Below are positions 1 through 6,715 of a DNA stretch of 29,260 nt, piece by piece. Location of the stretch: the IMG/VR virus record IMGVR_UViG_3300045421_000582, positions 1 to 29,260 of that record; one strand, written 5' to 3'. The DNA comes from a virus. A program made the translations under genes and the position numbers. The notes under the pieces were generated by a model, which worked only from the letters and a program-made list of their open reading frames with translations, had not been told where the DNA came from and ran no database searches. Position 1 is the stretch's first letter. Each line of letters opens with the position of its first letter.

Positions 1-26
1 CTTACAAAAAAAGTTATATGAGTCCC

Positions 27-34
27 AATAAATA
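27..34 (+). promoter_or_regulatory. T4-late-like promoter octamer (AATAAATA)
   Basis: AATAAATA lies in the non-coding first 143 bases, one base from the T4 late consensus TATAAATA. By the T4 geometry (octamer at about -13 to -6) transcription would start near position 40 and read into the inverted-repeat region at 60-132. A second octamer-like element sits directly before the first gene, so this upstream copy may serve a separate structured RNA or a longer leader. The motif is short and AT-rich, so chance is a real alternative. Confidence 0.4.
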
Positions 35-59
35 CTTTTGAAGGCGACGTAGTATATTC

Positions 60-132
60 GTATACCAGGGGTGGGTAGGTGGGAATCTTTTCGAAGGTTA
101 CTGGTATACTTGAAAAGCTTTTTTTATTTTTT
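60..132 (+). other. Inverted repeat with G-rich loop and T-tract (possible structured RNA or terminator)
   Basis: GTATACCAG at 60-68 and CTGGTATAC at 101-109 form a perfect 9-bp inverted repeat. The 32-nt loop holds four guanine runs at about 68-83. A second complementary pair, CTTTTC at 87-92 and GAAAAG at 112-117, interleaves with the first, so the two helices would form an H-type pseudoknot or exclude each other. A T-rich tract follows at 119-132, as in an intrinsic terminator. No open reading frame occupies this stretch. It could be a terminator for a gene left of the window, a small RNA or a leader; which one cannot be settled from sequence alone. Confidence 0.4.
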
Positions 133-137
133 AAATA
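130..137 (+). promoter_or_regulatory. T4-late-like promoter abutting a GTG start
   Basis: TTTAAATA is followed by 6 nt and then the GTG at 144. This is the same spacing seen at several other starts in the window. There is no Shine-Dalgarno before this GTG. The T-rich tract just upstream weakens specificity, since the first bases of the octamer belong to it. Confidence 0.45.
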
Positions 138-143
138 TTCATA

Positions 144-620
144 GTGAAAAAAATACTTCTTTCTGAAGATCAATTTCAAAAAGCTAAAGAATTTGCCTTA
201 TTAGTTGAAAAAAAGGACGTGTATAAAAATACTGGGTCTTTTAAAAATCATTTAGTTGGCCGCCTTGGTGAAGTTGCTTACGGGCTTTTTATTAATGTAA
301 GTCCAAATTGGGATGTATGGAACAATAAAGGAGACGATGGAGTTGATTTTGGTATCAATGGAGCGCAAGTTAAAACAACAACGTATACTAAATCACCAAA
401 AAGATTATTAGTGAGACGTAAATTTAACTCACTAACAGAAGATATAAAGCGATTTGTTTTAGCGTATGTAGATTATGATAAAAATCCTTATACTGTTTTT
501 CTTATCGGTGAAATAAGTTATAATAATTTTATGTTAAGAAAATTTACCTTTACAGATAAATTTAATACTGTGTATGATACTGTCAATGAAAGGGATCTCG
601 ACATACATTATCGACCATAA
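144..620 (+). CDS. PD-(D/E)XK nuclease-like phage protein
   Basis: A 158-residue protein starting at GTG, chosen because a late-like octamer lies 6 nt upstream and no other start explains the conserved N-terminal part. It shows an ordered set of residues typical of restriction-endonuclease-fold enzymes: GRLGE with Glu43, an acidic GDDGVDF segment with Asp68, then Q75-V-K77 on the predicted next strand, followed by a basic segment. That E-D-QxK layout is seen in many phage PD-(D/E)XK proteins. No signal peptide or membrane segment is apparent. The substrate is unknown; DNA or RNA cleavage is inference from the motif only. A catalytically dead relative is also possible. Confidence 0.5.
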   Translation: MKKILLSEDQFQKAKEFALLVEKKDVYKNTGSFKNHLVGRLGEVAYGLFINVSPNWDVWNNKGDDGVDFGINGAQVKTTTYTKSPKRLLVRRKFNSLTEDIKRFVLAYVDYDKNPYTVFLIGEISYNNFMLRKFTFTDKFNTVYDTVNERDLDIHYRP

Positions 621-624
621 AATC

Positions 625-632
625 AATAAATA
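625..632 (+). promoter_or_regulatory. T4-late-like promoter abutting an ATG
   Basis: AATAAATA ends 6 nt before the ATG at 639. The spacer is ATATAA and there is no Shine-Dalgarno, so a transcript starting at the T4 late position would be leaderless or nearly so. Confidence 0.6.
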
Positions 633-638
633 ATATAA

Positions 639-854
639 ATGAGTAGGTGTTTGTCTGGCCAGCACATTTGTATGGAATATAACTACTCAACATCTGCATT
701 ATATCAACGATTTCTTGAAGAGAGAAATTGTATATTAGAAAATAAATGGTATATGTCTGAAAAAGCAGGTTTTGATGTTGGTTTTGAGAGAGCATTGATG
801 GATTGGGTAATGAACCATAGATCTAATTGGTTAAGTAGTAGAAAATTAAAATAA
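639..854 (+). CDS. Small conserved-looking hypothetical protein
   Basis: A 71-residue protein. The most conserved-looking part begins at an internal Met (residue 12): an FLEERN segment, then KWYMSEKAG, DVGFERALMDW and a basic HRSNW end. I have an impression of similar short proteins (FLxER, KWxxSE, DVGFExAxxDW, HRxxW) in bacterial and phage genomes, but no function is known to me. The upstream ATG at 639 is preferred because a late-like octamer lies exactly 6 nt before it; the internal ATG at 672 would give 60 residues. It lies 18 nt after the nuclease-like gene on the same strand. Confidence 0.6.
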   Translation: MSRCLSGQHICMEYNYSTSALYQRFLEERNCILENKWYMSEKAGFDVGFERALMDWVMNHRSNWLSSRKLK

Positions 855-858
855 TACC

Positions 859-866
859 TATAATTA
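859..866 (+). promoter_or_regulatory. Promoter-like TATAATTA before guaC
   Basis: TATAATTA can be read as a sigma70-type -10 box (TATAAT, 859-864) or as a variant late octamer. The GTG of guaC is 7 nt after TATAAT, or 5 nt after the octamer. No convincing -35 is visible at 16-18 nt. Either reading places the transcription start at or next to the start codon. Confidence 0.4.
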
Positions 867-871
867 GATAG

Positions 872-1831
872 GTGAAGCGTTTCTTACACTATAAAGACAT
901 TTTCTTAATTCCAAAAATGTCTGGTCTTCCTACTCGTAAAGTTGCTTCTACATTTACTAAGTTAGGTAACCATATATTTAAAGTGCCTGTTGTGCCTTCC
1001 AATATGAAATGTTCTATCAATGAAAAATTAGCAAAACTATTATCTGAAAACGAATACTTTTATATTATGCATAGATTTAATGTAGATAATTTTGAGTTTG
1101 TAAAAAAGGCTAATGAAGAAGGGTGGAAGACTATTTCTATTAGTGTAGGGGTACATGATAAAGATTATATAGATTTAGAAAATATATTTGCAAACAATTT
1201 ACGATTAGATTTTGTAACTATTGATGTTGCCCACGGTCACCATTCGTTTGTAAAAAACATGTTAGAACATATTTGTAATTTAAAAACAAGCGAAACATAT
1301 GTTATAGCAGGTAATATTGCTACCTCTCAAGCTGCAGAAGATTTGGTTGGATGGGGTACGGATGGTATAAAAGTAGGCATTGGTCAAGGATATGTATGTA
1401 CTACAAAAGATAAAACTGGCTTTACAATGCCTATGTTTACCTGTATTCAAAGCATAGCGGAAAGATGTAAGGTAGATATTATTGCCGATGGAGGAATACG
1501 TTGTAATGGAGATATAGCAAAAGCTATTGTAGCCGGGGCCAGCATGGTAATGTGCGGCGGTATGTTTGCATGTTTATACGACAGCCCCTCACTACTAGTT
1601 AGAGACCCAAATAGCCCGACATTATTTTATAAAGAATATTACGGATCTGCTAGTTTTTATAATAAAGGAACGGAAAATAACGTAGAAGGTAAATTGGAAT
1701 TAATTCCCATGCAGCATAATACATATCTCTGGAAATTAAATGAGATACAACAAGACCTTCAAAGTGCAATTAGTTACGCCGGGGGCGAAGATTTAGAAGC
1801 TTTGTATTATGTAGATATTGGATATAATTAA
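872..1831 (+). CDS. guaC: GMP reductase (NADPH: GMP to IMP + NH3)
   Basis: A 319-residue TIM-barrel enzyme of the IMPDH/GMP reductase family, close in length and motifs to the Bacillus-type GuaC (about 326 residues). Visible landmarks are LGNHIFKVPVVPSNM (31-45), YFYIMHRF (62-69), ISVGV (90-94), the TIDVAHGH segment (117-123), AGNIAT (146-151), a catalytic-loop Cys176 in KVGIGQGYVCTTK, IIADGGIR (203-210), the YKEYYGSAS phosphate-loop region (253-261) and the QDLQSAISYAGG end (294-305). There is no CBS domain, which argues against IMP dehydrogenase. The start is GTG at 872, with a TATAAT box 7 nt upstream and no Shine-Dalgarno. The stop overlaps that of the convergent spike gene in a shared TTAA. 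In infection it would lower GMP and feed the adenine branch. The 7-deazaguanine operon nearby suggests, but does not prove, a link to guanine handling. Confidence 0.92.
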   Translation: MKRFLHYKDIFLIPKMSGLPTRKVASTFTKLGNHIFKVPVVPSNMKCSINEKLAKLLSENEYFYIMHRFNVDNFEFVKKANEEGWKTISISVGVHDKDYIDLENIFANNLRLDFVTIDVAHGHHSFVKNMLEHICNLKTSETYVIAGNIATSQAAEDLVGWGTDGIKVGIGQGYVCTTKDKTGFTMPMFTCIQSIAERCKVDIIADGGIRCNGDIAKAIVAGASMVMCGGMFACLYDSPSLLVRDPNSPTLFYKEYYGSASFYNKGTENNVEGKLELIPMQHNTYLWKLNEIQQDLQSAISYAGGEDLEALYYVDIGYN

Positions 1832-4800
1832 GCGTTAGTCTTTTTCGCATTATTAACAGGTTCTGGTGGTACCGGAGATCCACTATTCATAGCTAGCGCT
1901 ACTTCTCTAACATCAACATTACGCTCTTTAGGATCTGTTGCTATACCAATAAACTGGTGGCTATGAGGTTTAATGGTTATACTATTTTCATCTCTACCGG
2001 TACCGTAAATCATAATAGGCATTAGTTCTGCATTAAGACCCGCTATACCTGCATCGGATCCTTTTACACATCCTGCACCAATTAAACCAGCACCTCCTAT
2101 AGGTCCTGACGGGAGATTTGATCCTACACCGGATCCAAATACTGGAGTATCAAATCCTGCCACACTACTACCATTAGATGATGCTAAAACCGGTACATCG
2201 AGACCACCGGATATTAATCTAGATGCTTTAACTTCAATAGGAATTATGTTAGTGCATATAACAGTTGCACCTTGAGAATCTGTTCCTTGAACATTGCATG
2301 TACCTGCTGGTATATACCCAACAGTTAAATCAGCTTTAATATATCCAATAGGTGTATTAACTTGTAGCCGTCCACATGGAATAGTAGCATCTGTAAATCC
2401 TATATATGGAGGACCCGAAACACCTGCAGTACCTGGTTCATATGCTACAGTACCAAATTCATTAACTATAGGTACCGGCCAATTTGAAAGGGGTACACCA
2501 AAACCAAGTATTTTACCTTTTGTATTAGACATTGGTTCTAATACTGTGGGAGCTCCTTGGAGCGTGGCTTGTTCTGTGGCTTGAATTTCTTTTGGTAGTG
2601 TTATATGATTAGCGCATAGTTCTCCTTCAACATGAAGGCCACCGGCTATAATAACGTTTTTTGTTACTCCTAGATTGCCTTCGACAACAACTTGACCACC
2701 ATTACGCTGACGTAAACTAAGTATATCGCCCACTAACGATAACCGCTTTCCGCCATCAATATTGACTTCGTTTTCACTTGCTACATTAACCTGGGTACCA
2801 GCAATATTCATTATCGTGCCTGTCATATTCACTGGCCCATAAGATTTAAAATTTATACCCCCGGCACCTACTTGAAGGTTGTAACGATTGCATACGTTTA
2901 ATGTGTAATTGCCCCCTGGTAGATCATCTACATGAACATATTCTACAAGAGGTGAAGGTGTTCTATTATAAAATACCCCACCTTTTCCAACACGTACTTC
3001 TGAAACTTCCATCTTACCTTTTGCATCTACTCGAACAGACCCAAAATCATTCATTGTCATACCAATGTTTTCGAATTTGTGCTTTGTTATTTCAATGATT
3101 TGACTTCCACCAATTCCCATTTTCTTTTCTAGATCTGCTAATTCTTTCATTTTTCTAAGAGTTAATTCTTTAACAAACCGCTTACGTGTTTCATTTGCAA
3201 ATGTACCATCTGCAGAACTTGGACTCTTACCTGGAGTGGGTCTTGATTCGCCAAGCATTATAAAACGTTCTTCACCGGGGTCGGGATTACAAGCCGGGCA
3301 CCTTACCCCAAATATCCATCCAGGTCCATTGTTTCCTCCTGAATCACCACCAAAGAATTTTTGAGATAATTCTGGACCGCTTCCAAATTCCGGCTTTCCC
3401 TGAACACCTACTTTTTTTGCTGCAAAGCCGATTGCACCTCCAATTATAGTTTGACTAAAAATAAAATCGCCCGCAGTGTCAGCTATAGTACCAAAAACTT
3501 CATTTTTGTAATCATTTTTTGTAGAGTTATTATAAGCCCAGTATCTATCTTTTTTACCATACATATCTTTAATTGCAGTACAGACTGGACAATCTGCATG
3601 CTGCCCGCTTTTAAATTGACTGGGAGCTGTAAGCTGTAAAATACTATCTTCTATTCTTTCAGCTCTTCTGATTTCAAATAACTGCTTTGTATCTGCTATT
3701 TCTTTAACTATCTCTCTCCATTTTTTATGATAGTCAGCTTTTAAATTTCCAATTTTTAAATAATGATCTCCTTGTACTAAAAAATCTAAATTATTTCCAG
3801 TAAATTCGTTTCTATCTCCCCGAACTGTTAAAAACTGATCATTCAAAACTAACTTTTGATCATTATTAGTAGCAAGTTCAACATTTACTAGATTTGTAAA
3901 TTCTTTAAATGAACCGGAAAAATGAGACATCTTTATTGATTCTCGGTTATCGGTATTTACTATTTGTATAGTACCACCTTTTTGATTTAGTACATATTTG
4001 TTTCTATAAACTTCTGTGTTAATATCATAATTTTCTTTTTGTATGTTTTCGTAAGTTCCTGGATAATCTAAACCTTTATCAGCATTAAATGATGTCCCAT
4101 CAAAAGACTCGCTGCCACCCGTGGTAGTCTGGTAAATTGTTCTCCAATCTTCATTACCGTAAGAAGCAGCAAAATAAACTGGTTTTAAAGGGTCACCTGC
4201 ATTAAAAAATATCCAGACGTGCGCGCCTACGTTGGGTATACTAAAACTTCCTTTTGCAGCATTGCTGTAAGTTTCAGGTAAATAATTAAAAGCAAAAATG
4301 TTTGTATTGTTTGCGTTTGTTTCCTTAGGGTTAATAAAAGCATCATTTAACCGAAAATAATCTTTATCGTAAACTGCACCGGGTTTTTCTCCTATAAGAT
4401 CAAAATTTTGTGTATACTGATATTTTTCAACGACATTCTTATAATTTATTTCACTGCTTGACAATGAATTCACTGTTAACTTTAACTTACTACTATCGCT
4501 AATAGAACCGACATTGTAAAATTTATTATAACGACCACTACTCGACTCCCCTGCTATAGGAGCTGCACATTCAGCCCAAGGCAAAATTCTTTTTAAGTCC
4601 TCCATTATATCTGTCAAATCGCTATTAATATTTGCCCCTAAAAACTTAAACTGCTTATCTTTATTGACTTCATTCCAGTTTTTGTAAACTGTGGGCGTTA
4701 TATGGGGAACAAAAACCTTAATTCGACCACGTTTAGCTGGGTCGTTATTCTGTATTACTATTCCTAAATAATTTCCTAAATACTGTGGATAATCAGACAT
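1828..4800 (-). CDS. gp5-like baseplate hub / central spike protein
   Basis: A 990-residue protein. Residues 10-35 (YLGIVIQNNDPAKRGRIKVF and following) are the OB-fold start typical of T4 gp5 and VgrG-type spikes, and NVGAHVWIFFNAGDPLKPVY (190-209) is a second hallmark. Repetitive beta segments at about 625-725 (NYTLNVCNRYNLQVGAGGI, VNMTGTIMNIAGTQVNVAS) suggest a trimeric beta-helical spike. A region at 400-505 carries two Cys pairs, CPVC (404-407) and CPAC (501-504), suited to one zinc or iron site. Residues 945-948 read PHSH near the C-terminus, resembling metal-binding HxH spike tips. I saw no T4 lysozyme-type catalytic segment, so it is longer than T4 gp5 (575 residues) yet seems to lack that domain. 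It acts at the tail tip during penetration. A degenerate octamer lies 11 nt before the ATG. Confidence 0.8.
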   Translation of the reverse strand: MSDYPQYLGNYLGIVIQNNDPAKRGRIKVFVPHITPTVYKNWNEVNKDKQFKFLGANINSDLTDIMEDLKRILPWAECAAPIAGESSSGRYNKFYNVGSISDSSKLKLTVNSLSSSEINYKNVVEKYQYTQNFDLIGEKPGAVYDKDYFRLNDAFINPKETNANNTNIFAFNYLPETYSNAAKGSFSIPNVGAHVWIFFNAGDPLKPVYFAASYGNEDWRTIYQTTTGGSESFDGTSFNADKGLDYPGTYENIQKENYDINTEVYRNKYVLNQKGGTIQIVNTDNRESIKMSHFSGSFKEFTNLVNVELATNNDQKLVLNDQFLTVRGDRNEFTGNNLDFLVQGDHYLKIGNLKADYHKKWREIVKEIADTKQLFEIRRAERIEDSILQLTAPSQFKSGQHADCPVCTAIKDMYGKKDRYWAYNNSTKNDYKNEVFGTIADTAGDFIFSQTIIGGAIGFAAKKVGVQGKPEFGSGPELSQKFFGGDSGGNNGPGWIFGVRCPACNPDPGEERFIMLGESRPTPGKSPSSADGTFANETRKRFVKELTLRKMKELADLEKKMGIGGSQIIEITKHKFENIGMTMNDFGSVRVDAKGKMEVSEVRVGKGGVFYNRTPSPLVEYVHVDDLPGGNYTLNVCNRYNLQVGAGGINFKSYGPVNMTGTIMNIAGTQVNVASENEVNIDGGKRLSLVGDILSLRQRNGGQVVVEGNLGVTKNVIIAGGLHVEGELCANHITLPKEIQATEQATLQGAPTVLEPMSNTKGKILGFGVPLSNWPVPIVNEFGTVAYEPGTAGVSGPPYIGFTDATIPCGRLQVNTPIGYIKADLTVGYIPAGTCNVQGTDSQGATVICTNIIPIEVKASRLISGGLDVPVLASSNGSSVAGFDTPVFGSGVGSNLPSGPIGGAGLIGAGCVKGSDAGIAGLNAELMPIMIYGTGRDENSITIKPHSHQFIGIATDPKERNVDVREVALAMNSGSPVPPEPVNNAKKTNA

Positions 4801-4827
4801 TGATATACGAGTATTTACTTATATAAT
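4800..4827 (+). promoter_or_regulatory. Sigma70-like promoter of the 7-deazaguanine operon
   Basis: TTGATA at 4800-4805, a 16-nt spacer and TATAAT at 4822-4827 form a near-consensus host-type promoter on the plus strand. The ATG at 4834 falls 7 nt after the last base of the -10, which is the expected +1, so the message would be leaderless or carry at most a nucleotide or two. An AGG lies directly against the ATG, too close to act as a normal Shine-Dalgarno. This suggests early or middle expression by unmodified host polymerase, unlike the late-type promoters elsewhere in the window. Confidence 0.6.
4812..4819 (-). promoter_or_regulatory. Late-like octamer before the gp5-like gene
   Basis: Read on the minus strand this is AGTAAATA, followed by 11 nt to the ATG at 4800. 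The predicted leader is about 5 nt and lacks a Shine-Dalgarno. It overlaps the spacer of the oppositely directed sigma70-like promoter for the DpdA operon. Confidence 0.4.
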
Positions 4828-4833
4828 ATTAGG

Positions 4834-5646
4834 ATGCTAATAAAAGTATCTCACGAATCTCCCATATCTATTATAGATTATTCACAGACATATAATGATT
4901 TTGACTACGCATTAGTTCATTTATTTGAGACAAAATCTAATTATTACAATTATTTTAAAACAGCACGGAATATACATAACCGAGAAGTTCTATTAGATAA
5001 CTCTATATTTGAACTCGGTACTGCTTTTAATAGGGATAAATTTTTTCAAGCAGCACTAGACATACAGCCAAATATGTTTATTGTACCAGATGTTTTAGAA
5101 GATTCAGATGCTACGATTGATAGTTATATAAATTTTAGAGATCAGGCCGGAGCATTAAAAAGTTCTTTCTTTTCTCGAGCTATTGGTGCTATACAAGGTA
5201 AAAATTGGCAAGACTTGAAAGATTGTTATGAATTTATGTCTAATGAAACAGATATGATTGCGATTAGCTTTGATTTAAGTTATTATCAAGTAACCGGTGA
5301 AGGTCATTCAAAATTAGAAAAGTTTTGTTCAGGAAGAAAGCGGTTTATATCACAGCTAATTGATTGTGGTTTATGGAATTGGAATAAACCACACCATTTA
5401 CTTGGTTGTTCGTTAGCAAAAGAATTTAGATTTTATGTTGATAAAAATATTTATAATATTGTAAGTTGTGATACAAGTAACCCGGTTGTCGCCGCTATAC
5501 ACGGCTTAAAATATGATGCTGATTATGGTATACCCACAAAACCAACAACAAAGTTAGCTGATTTAATTGACCACGAGCTTACACCTACGCAATTGAATAT
5601 TTTAAATTATAACGTAAATATGTTTAAAAAAATTATTCGTAGATGA
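4834..5646 (+). CDS. dpdA: DpdA-like DNA guanine transglycosylase (TGT superfamily)
   Basis: A 270-residue TIM-barrel-type protein matching the pattern of phage TGT/DpdA enzymes, which exchange guanine in DNA for a 7-deazaguanine. The VLLDNSIFELG segment (52-62, Asp55) corresponds to the DSGGFQ region of tRNA TGT. MFIVPDVLED (81-90) and IGAIQGKNWQDL (117-128) are typical of phage members. HHLLGCSL (187-194) leads to SCDTSNPVV (211-219), where Asp213 is the likely nucleophile. It is shorter than tRNA TGTs and shows no clear C-terminal zinc cluster. It starts the operon, overlapping the formyltransferase by an ATGA, and QueF in the same operon fits the same chemistry. The DpdA subfamily cannot be assigned by eye. 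Confidence 0.82.
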   Translation: MLIKVSHESPISIIDYSQTYNDFDYALVHLFETKSNYYNYFKTARNIHNREVLLDNSIFELGTAFNRDKFFQAALDIQPNMFIVPDVLEDSDATIDSYINFRDQAGALKSSFFSRAIGAIQGKNWQDLKDCYEFMSNETDMIAISFDLSYYQVTGEGHSKLEKFCSGRKRFISQLIDCGLWNWNKPHHLLGCSLAKEFRFYVDKNIYNIVSCDTSNPVVAAIHGLKYDADYGIPTKPTTKLADLIDHELTPTQLNILNYNVNMFKKIIRR

Positions 5647-6215
5647 GACCCTGGGTTACATTTTTTTCACAAACAGGAACTGAAATTTACGACTTAAGTA
5701 ATGCACTTGGTGTGTATCCTGACAGTATAGTTACCAATAGACATACCAAGGACGGGATAAATCAAAAATTAATCGAACTAACTAAGTTTCGTGCTACTAA
5801 ATTAAATAAGCCACATACCTGGTATATGATACCGAATAAACCGACTATTGAAAATTATGAAAATGTTTTGAGTGTATATAGTAATCCGATTGTGACTTTA
5901 CACGGCTACTTAAGAATTATACCAAAGCAGATTTGTGAAAAGTATGAGATATATAATTTGCATCCCGGCCTTATTGATAAGTTTCCTTCTATGAAAGGAT
6001 TTAATCCGCAAGAGAGGGCTTTCCGTGAAGGATATAAATTGGCTGGTTGTGTCATACATCGTGTCACACCGGGTGTAGATGAAGGTGAAATTTTGATGAG
6101 TCAAGGAGAGCAAATTGATGGATTATCTTTAGACGATGTCTATACTAAATTAAGAAAAGTGGCGCTAGATTTATGGATAAGTTTTTTAAAAGGATGTAAG
6201 ATATTAGAGAAATGA
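5643..6215 (+). CDS. dpdN: PurN-fold formyltransferase, probable dPreQ1 formyltransferase (DpdN-like)
   Basis: A 190-residue protein with the glycinamide ribonucleotide formyltransferase fold. The N-terminal VTFFSQTGTEI resembles the phosphate-binding start. The catalytic Asn-His-Asp set is in place: N105 and H107 in YNLHPGL, and D146 in PGVDEGEIL. The segment AFREGYKLAGCVIH (126-139) matches the PurN region before the catalytic Asp. Formyltransferases of this fold linked to DpdA have been predicted to make 7-(formylamino)methyl-7-deazaguanine in phage DNA, using 10-formyltetrahydrofolate. The ATGA overlaps with dpdA and with the next gene, and the presence of queF, favour that role over purine synthesis. 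PurN activity remains the alternative. Confidence 0.75.
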   Translation: MRPWVTFFSQTGTEIYDLSNALGVYPDSIVTNRHTKDGINQKLIELTKFRATKLNKPHTWYMIPNKPTIENYENVLSVYSNPIVTLHGYLRIIPKQICEKYEIYNLHPGLIDKFPSMKGFNPQERAFREGYKLAGCVIHRVTPGVDEGEILMSQGEQIDGLSLDDVYTKLRKVALDLWISFLKGCKILEK

Positions 6216-6559
6216 CCTCTCAAGAAATTATTCAATATGTAGAAACTACATATCCTGAAACATGTAGTGAATTTAAAAAAATACAATCTGAACATTATGA
6301 GACGTTTTGTAAAAAACAATTTGACTACGGACCACATAATATTAGCCTAGGTTCCGATTTATTTAAACAAGAAGATATAACAGCATCAGTTTCTGCTATT
6401 GTTGTACGGTTGAATGATAAGATTCAAAGATTAATTAATCTTGTGCTACGTAAAAAAACTTTTGATACAGCAAATGAGCCTGTATTCGATGCTTTTAGTG
6501 ATACTTCGGTATATTGTATTATTGCCGAAATAGTAAAAAGAAGAAAATGGTGTAAATGA
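6212..6559 (+). CDS. Nucleotide modification associated domain 1 (Nmad1/DUF1599) protein
   Basis: A 115-residue, largely helical protein. Diagnostic segments are KKQFDYGPHNISLG (34-47), VRLNDKIQRLINL (65-77), the NEP at 88-90 and DAFSDTSVYCIIAEIVKRRKW (93-113). These match the DUF1599/Nmad1 family, which comparative genomics has associated with hypermodified phage DNA; its biochemical activity is not settled to my knowledge. It is translationally coupled by ATGA overlaps on both sides, to the formyltransferase and to a 49-residue ORF. Its place between dpdN and queF makes a role in modified-nucleotide supply or processing the natural inference. Confidence 0.75.
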   Translation: MTSQEIIQYVETTYPETCSEFKKIQSEHYETFCKKQFDYGPHNISLGSDLFKQEDITASVSAIVVRLNDKIQRLINLVLRKKTFDTANEPVFDAFSDTSVYCIIAEIVKRRKWCK

Positions 6560-6705
6560 AGAAAAAAGAGCGCCCGAAGTATGTTTGGGTTGATGATGAT
6601 AATCATCTACTAAAGGGATATTTTAAATTACAAGAAATAGCTGACAATGCCACAATAACTATTTTTAAGAAATTAAAAGCTTGTATTAAAAAATTATTCC
6701 GTTAA
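6556..6705 (+). CDS. Small basic hypothetical protein, 49 residues
   Basis: This ORF starts with an ATG overlapping the Nmad1 stop (ATGA) and ends at TAA, 10 nt before the kinase. The product begins MKKKERPKYVWVDDDNHLL and ends in a Lys-rich helix (FKKLKACIKKLFR). I recognise no domain. The coupling signal, the exact fit into the gap and the shared strand support a real gene. The basic, amphipathic C-terminus could bind nucleic acid or membrane, but that is guesswork. Confidence 0.55.
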   Translation: MKKKERPKYVWVDDDNHLLKGYFKLQEIADNATITIFKKLKACIKKLFR

Positions 6706-6715
6706 GATATAGTTA

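Noticed and set aside
35-120. tRNA-like stretch on the minus strand (TTCGA followed by a CC-rich run)
   Set aside because: No matching acceptor stem, D arm or anticodon arm can be built around it.
583-795. Minus-strand 70-residue ORF
   Set aside because: It overlaps two plausible plus-strand genes and has no recognisable domain or promoter.
2294-3639. Plus-strand ORFs opposite the spike gene
   Set aside because: Low-complexity translations, no start signals, fully inside a well-supported gene.
1828-4800. T4-type lysozyme domain in the gp5-like protein
   Set aside because: No segment resembling the lysozyme catalytic region was found between the OB-like and spike parts.
4834-5646. Reading DpdA as a tRNA-guanine transglycosylase for queuosine
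   Set aside because: It is too short, lacks an evident zinc cluster and has the DTSNPVV and IVPDVL features of the phage family.
5910-6606. Minus-strand ORFs opposite the formyltransferase and Nmad1 genes
   Set aside because: Shadow frames of strongly supported genes, rich in Phe, Ile and Leu as expected from AT-rich antisense.
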